The notes under the pieces are model-generated. The model was not told the DNA's origin. It made no database searches and saw only the letters and a list, made by a program, of their open reading frames with translations. The position numbers and the translations under genes were made by a program. A DNA stretch of 37,396 nucleotides from Mycobacteriales bacterium (lineage in GTDB: Bacteria > Actinomycetota > Actinomycetes > JAFAQI01), in NCBI GenBank assembly GCA_035504215.1, contig DATJSI010000056.1:1-37396 (forward strand), in the 5' to 3' direction. Within the stretch, counting starts at the first letter, position 1, and every line of letters starts with the position of its first letter. This document shows positions 34,701 through 37,396 of this stretch, one piece after another.

Positions 34701-34821
34701 GCTCGGCTACCCGATCGACGACACCCACCGGGTCCCTGGCGGGTGGCGCGGCCGGTTCCGCAACGGCTCTATCACCTGGACGAAGGCGCACGGGTACGAC
34801 GTACGAATCCATCGGACGTAG
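31747..34821 (+). CDS. Secreted PQQ-like propeller / ASH repeats / LGFP protein
   Basis: 1024 residues. The signal peptide has twin Arg, an ACAVLVALTLAASGLVLG core and predicted cleavage after Ala36 (AHA-ND). A quinoprotein-like beta propeller spans ~45-545 (IIATEDDYVYGMNPVSGAIEWTD-type blades, VYLLNRD, VYTATRDGYVFGFG). Three ASH/choice-of-anchor-D immunoglobulin-like domains begin at ~555, ~657 and ~761, each opening with a LxxSPTxxxFGxVPVG pattern. The C-terminal ~155 residues are LGFP repeats (LGGPGGRAGFP, GHGWAIYWS-like HGWAIYWSRPTGAW, LGAQHGRLGYP), which attach proteins to the actinobacterial cell wall. GTG 31747 has CATCAT six bases upstream. No PQQ enzyme residues can be confirmed, so it may be a structural binder. 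Confidence 0.87.
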   Translation: MTAAPVPTARRACAVLVALTLAASGLVLGARTSAHANDDTPPGDPTISSNNLRDGWDADEPDLLPANVTASDFGPLFTTPVDGQVYAQPLVVKQSDDSTGTLIIATEDDYVYGMNPVSGAIEWTDHLGTAWSSDVLGCGDLEPDIGVTSTPVYDPSSNTVYVMAKQAPDGAESTDPVWQLHALDASTGAERAGWPATISGHPDNDPSETFDSETEAQRPGLLLLDGVVYAGFASYCDHQPYNGYVVGVSTSTATQTAMFTTEEGTNDGEGGIWQSGGGLVSDGPGQILVATGNGDVSPEPPSETPPASLEEAVVRLSVQPDGTLKATDWFSPDSRQALDENDTDLGAGGPMAIPDGYGTSSYPHLLVQDGKDGHVYLLNRDLLGGLGQGPGGSDDALGVTGPYNGEWGHPAFWGGPDGSFVYTVESSGYLRALQLTADADGVPSLTSVATSAATLGYTSGSPVVTSDGTGSPALVWVVDVIGSSGRYPTLNAYDAEPDNGVLDKVYSAPLYPPGVTDGNDAHGTKFATVAASDGRVYTATRDGYVFGFGHPSAAPLNASPTDFGNVPVGGNATLPVTLTATRAITVNSVSASGAFSAPWPGGTPQPLDLSQGQTLTVNVTFAPTAAGPQSANLVLATTEKSKTGDVTFNLDGYGTQPGLSVSPTSVAFGLVPVGSVNTAGINIVNTSGTEETFTVDSSDLNPPFAAGNLPAPDTPIQAGASIAIPLTYAPTTASAGDQATLSFDVDGVAPLTVPITGSAVVGSPRLTLSPAKVNFGLVARGHSRTMSFKIRNTGSVTLTLEKAAPPTGEFNAANPVSEGSQILPGQAVVQRVTFRPTKLGTSRAVYLITGNDGRGHQAEQLVGTDDAIADWYTRHHAKSLLGPPLHPEHAVAGGYVRVYRHGRLYWSLGTGVHPVVEPILHRYLQLGGPGGRAGFPTTKVVAIAGGTRQRFAHGWAIYWSRPTGAWAVGGKVARKWAALGAQHGRLGYPIDDTHRVPGGWRGRFRNGSITWTKAHGYDVRIHRT

Positions 34822-34895
34822 CGGCACGCGAGAGCCTGGCCCGCGACACGCCCGAAACCCGCATGAGGCGATCGAGACCGGGAACGCTTCTTCAT

Positions 34896-36410
34896 ATGGC
34901 CGAACACTTCGAACGCGAGAACAAGTACGTCGTCTCCTCCGACTTCGTCGTGCCACCGCTGCCCGGCGTGAAGTCGGCGCAGAGCGCGCTGCGGACCGAT
35001 CAGCTGAGCGCGACCTACTACGACTCGCCCGATCTCCGGCTCGCGCGCGCACACGTCACACTGCGCCGCCGCACCGGCGGCGACGACGCCGGATGGCATC
35101 TGAAGCTGCCGGTTGCGCCGGGCGCGCGCGAGGAGATCCACCGACCGCCCAGCACCCCCAGCGAGGAGGGCGCGCCACCCGATGACCTCATCGACCTGGT
35201 CAGCGCCCACCTTCGGGGTCAGCCGCTGAAGCCGGTCGCCCGGATCGACACCGCGCGGACTCGGTGGGTTGCGCGCGACCGCTCCGGACGGCAACTGGCA
35301 GAAGTGGCCGACGACCAGATCATCGGGCGCACGCTCGGCGCGACCACGAGCACCGAACGCTGGCGCGAGATCGAGGTCGAGCTGCTCGAAGGCGATGAGA
35401 CCTGGCTGCGGCGCGCCGACCGGGAGCTCACCGCCGCGGGAGCGACCAGCGGCTCGTCGTCGAAGCTGGACCGGGTCCTCGCGGACCGCATCCCGGCTCA
35501 CCCGGCTGCCCGCCGACCCCGCGGCGCCAGCCGTGGCTCGACGGCAGAGGTCCTGTGGGAGTACCTGGCGGCGCAGTACGCCGAGCTGCTCGATCGAGAC
35601 CCCGCCGTACGGCGCGATGCGCCGGACGCAGTGCACAAGATGCGGGTTGCCACTCGTCGGCTGCGCAGCACGTTGCGGACCTTCAGCCGCGACCTCGACC
35701 AAAACCGTGCGTCGCGCCTCGACGCCGAGCTCAAGTGGTTGGCCAGTGCCCTCGGCGAGGTCCGGGACCGGGAGGTTCAGATCGAACGGTTCACGGCGCA
35801 ACTCGCCGAGCTGCCGCGCGACCTGGTGCTGGGACCGGTCCAGGCGAGGGTCGACCAGACGCTACTGACGGCCTACCACGATGGCCGGCGACGGTTGCTT
35901 GCAGCGCTCGCCTCCGATCGGTACCACGCGTTGCTGGACGACCTCGAGTCCTTCTTGAGCGCGCCGACCGCCACCAAGCGAGGGCACCGGCCGGCGCGCG
36001 CCGAGGTACGGCGCCGCGTCAACAAGGCGCACCGTCGCCTCGATCGCCGGCTTCGCCGGGCCCGCCGTGCCACTCCCGGCGTGGACCGCGACGAAGCCCA
36101 GCACCGGGCACGGAAAGCGGCCAAGCGCCTGCGGTACGCCGCGGAGGTAGCCCGCCCGATCGAAGGGAAGCGCGCGAAGAAGCTCGCCAAGCAGGCCGAG
36201 TCGATCCAGGAGCTGCTCGGCGACCGGCAGGACGCCGTGGTCGCTCGTGGCATCTGCCGCGACCTCGCGGTCGCGGCGCACGGCGAAGCCGATGAAACCT
36301 CGTTCACCTTCGGCCTGCTCCTCGGCGACGAACGATGCCGCGCGAGCGAAGCCGACCGCAAGGTCTTTACGAAGTGGGCTCACGGCATCCCGAACAAGTA
36401 CCGCCTCTAG
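34896..36410 (+). CDS. CYTH-CHAD domain protein
   Basis: 504 residues. The N-terminal CYTH (triphosphate tunnel) domain carries the ExExK signature as EHFERENKYVV, followed by TYYDSPDLRLARAHVTLRRR, WHLKLPV and a REIEVELLEG strand. The CHAD domain (~225-500) has conserved histidines and basic helices: VHKMRVATRRLRSTLRTF, and RARKAAKRLRYAAEV. CYTH domains hydrolyse or use triphosphates or inorganic polyphosphate, and CHAD binds polyphosphate granules (established). ATG 34896 is preferred; the in-frame ATG at 34863 would add 11 residues without homology features. The neighbours do not suggest a pathway. Confidence 0.9.
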   Translation: MAEHFERENKYVVSSDFVVPPLPGVKSAQSALRTDQLSATYYDSPDLRLARAHVTLRRRTGGDDAGWHLKLPVAPGAREEIHRPPSTPSEEGAPPDDLIDLVSAHLRGQPLKPVARIDTARTRWVARDRSGRQLAEVADDQIIGRTLGATTSTERWREIEVELLEGDETWLRRADRELTAAGATSGSSSKLDRVLADRIPAHPAARRPRGASRGSTAEVLWEYLAAQYAELLDRDPAVRRDAPDAVHKMRVATRRLRSTLRTFSRDLDQNRASRLDAELKWLASALGEVRDREVQIERFTAQLAELPRDLVLGPVQARVDQTLLTAYHDGRRRLLAALASDRYHALLDDLESFLSAPTATKRGHRPARAEVRRRVNKAHRRLDRRLRRARRATPGVDRDEAQHRARKAAKRLRYAAEVARPIEGKRAKKLAKQAESIQELLGDRQDAVVARGICRDLAVAAHGEADETSFTFGLLLGDERCRASEADRKVFTKWAHGIPNKYRL

Positions 36411-36488
36411 CCTCGTGGGCGGTCAGCCAGCTCGCACGACGCAAACCTTTGTAACCCAGCCTCGACGAGGGTCCCACTGAGGCAAGAT

Positions 36489-36505
36489 CACTTCGTGGCG
36501 AAGTG
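36489..36505 (+). promoter_or_regulatory. Hairpin enclosing a start codon
   Basis: CACTTCG (36489-36495) and CGAAGTG (36499-36505) are perfect inverted arms around a TGG loop, so the predicted GTG start (36495-36497) sits at the stem top. CAAGAT, six bases before the GTG, would make the transcript leaderless, in which case only part of this hairpin is in RNA. The meaning is unclear. Confidence 0.35.
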
Positions 36506-37148
36506 GTCAGGACAGAGCTTCGAGCTCGACGGCGATGCCGCTGCGACCGCTGCATCGATGAGCCGGGTTGTGTGCGCCGGTAGCCAGACGCGAGTGCTTC
36601 CGTCCCCCAACGGCCTACTTCTGATCGAGGACAAGTGGCGGCCACATTGGGCATGGACGCTGGCGATCCTGCTGTTTCCGTTCGGCCTGCTCGCCCTGTT
36701 CTACCGCAAGCGAGGGCAGCTGGTTATGAGCATTGCCGTCACCGCCGAGGGCCGTAGCACCGTCACTCTACTCGGCGAGACCGGTCGGCGGACCACCACC
36801 GGGCTCTGGCAGATCATCGGCGAGACGCTCGCCGATGATCCGGATTCGAGTGAGATCCAAGCAACGACCGGGAGTCGATGGTCGATTTGGCGGCGTTCCG
36901 CAAAGCGCTGGGCGCGCATGCACCCCTGGCCTGCAATGGCGCCAATCGGCACGTTCGCACTCGGTCTGTCGCTGCTTGCGGTCTCGCCACATTCGTGGGG
37001 CGATGCCGTAGGAGCTGTGTTGCTGGCGCTACTGCTCAGCGCAGCCATCGCCCGCGGGCTTCGGCTGTGGCCGAACAACCGAGTGCTCCATTGGCACGCG
37101 GTACGAATCCCGCCGCTACGACCTGGTCAGTCGACCACCCGGTTGTAG
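36495..37148 (+). CDS. Membrane protein of unknown function
   Basis: 217 residues. The cytoplasmic N-terminus begins MAKWSGQSFELDGDAAA. A first hydrophobic pair (PHWAWTLAILLFPFGLLALFY, ~50-70) is followed by a soluble beta segment (LVMSIAVTAEGRSTVTLLGE) and a region with two further membrane stretches (MAPIGTFALGLSLLAVSPHS and AVGAVLLALLLSAAIARGL). The W-A-W-x-L-A-I-x-x-F-P-x-G-L-L pattern recurs in small actinobacterial membrane proteins, without known function. GTG 36495 has CAAGAT six bases upstream. Its 3' end overlaps the convergent ABC-2 permease gene by 22 bases. No operon partner is visible on this strand. Confidence 0.75.
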   Translation: MAKWSGQSFELDGDAAATAASMSRVVCAGSQTRVLPSPNGLLLIEDKWRPHWAWTLAILLFPFGLLALFYRKRGQLVMSIAVTAEGRSTVTLLGETGRRTTTGLWQIIGETLADDPDSSEIQATTGSRWSIWRRSAKRWARMHPWPAMAPIGTFALGLSLLAVSPHSWGDAVGAVLLALLLSAAIARGLRLWPNNRVLHWHAVRIPPLRPGQSTTRL

Positions 37149-37396
37149 AAGGTGCGCAGCGACAGCAACGTCATGCCGATCACGCCGAAGACGAGCGCGA
37201 GCGAGAAACCCCAGATCGGCATGTGCGGCAGAACCGGCGTCAACGATGCGCGCAACCCTTCGGTCATGTAGACGAGCGGGTTGACCAGTACCGCCCACTT
37301 GAGCCACGGGATCGGGCCGAGGGTCGACCACGGGTAGTAGATGCAACCCAAGAAGGTCAGCGGGAGAACGATGACACTGAAGATGAGTGGCACCTT
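37127..37396 (-). CDS. ABC-2 type transporter permease (3' part)
   Basis: The last 89 residues of an integral membrane permease; the gene continues beyond the window. Visible: LIFSVIVLPLTFLGCIYYPW, then a conserved loop with LKWAVLVNPLVYMTEGLRASL, and a final helix GFSLALVFGVIGMTLLSLRTFYNR. The NPLxYxxExLR pattern before the last helix is characteristic of ABC-2 (DrrB-like) exporters of drugs, polysaccharides or lipids. The substrate cannot be judged without the ATPase partner, which presumably lies outside. The stop (TGA at 37129-37127) overlaps the convergent membrane-protein gene. Confidence 0.88.
   Translation of the reverse strand, partial: KVPLIFSVIVLPLTFLGCIYYPWSTLGPIPWLKWAVLVNPLVYMTEGLRASLTPVLPHMPIWGFSLALVFGVIGMTLLSLRTFYNRVVD

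Noticed and set aside
33574-35052. Minus-strand open frame across the propeller/CYTH-CHAD junction
   Set aside because: It spans two well-supported plus-strand genes and has no homology-like features.

Overview
This is a GC-rich, densely packed chromosomal window from an actinobacterium. Mca (mycothiol S-conjugate amidase), GTP-dependent PEP carboxykinase, a Rv1086-type cis-prenyltransferase, LGFP repeats and a CP-ATP-grasp/alpha-E/transglutaminase operon all point to a mycothiol-producing actinomycete. The genus cannot be told from the sequence. I see no rRNA, tRNA, transposase, integrase or CRISPR array. No gap without a gene exceeds about 250 bases.

Layout. (1) 1-1846: end of glpX, then fumC (central carbon metabolism). 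(2) 1875-3226: an arsR-AHSA1 pair with its own operator/promoter, then a VOC protein. (3) 8683-3234, minus strand: pckG, a cis-prenyl diphosphate synthase, a small anchored protein with a RodZ-C-like domain, a PIN-PhoH ATPase and a methyltransferase. (4) 8804-11790: a conserved 172-aa protein behind an unusual triple TGATTAC operator, then a TetR regulator divergent from a 14-TM drug-efflux type MFS pump. (5) 17134-11768, minus strand: a DUF255 thioredoxin-fold protein, then a tightly coupled CP-ATP-grasp / alpha-E / transglutaminase-like operon. (6) 17292-21067: a STAND/ORC-like ATPase, a YciI protein and a GT39-like membrane glycosyltransferase. (7) 21161-22652: the overlapping operon mca / 58-aa membrane protein / marR, divergent from greA. 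(8) 23185-23400: a structured repeat array between the convergent genes greA and ilvA. (9) 23401-26825: FIST protein, ROK kinase and threonine dehydratase on the minus strand, divergent from a MoxR/ChlI-like AAA+ ATPase and its VWA partner (26890-30367). (10) 30450-37396: an MFS transporter, a 1024-aa secreted propeller/ASH/LGFP protein, a CYTH-CHAD protein, a small membrane protein and the end of an ABC-2 permease.

From memory of the M. tuberculosis map, greA, mca, the small protein, DUF255, the prenyltransferase, phoH2, fum and glpX all lie within Rv1080c-Rv1099c. This window therefore looks like that conserved segment, with other modules inserted into it (the Rv2409c-2411c type operon, pckG, the TetR/MFS pair).

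The most notable non-genic signals are two. First, a chain of three hairpins plus four 22-bp tandem repeats separates greA from ilvA; the inner stems differ in sequence but each stays self-complementary. Second, a promoter hexamer [T/C]AnnnT lies 6-7 nt upstream of the start codon of about half of the genes, which implies widespread leaderless transcription and helps to fix many GTG starts.
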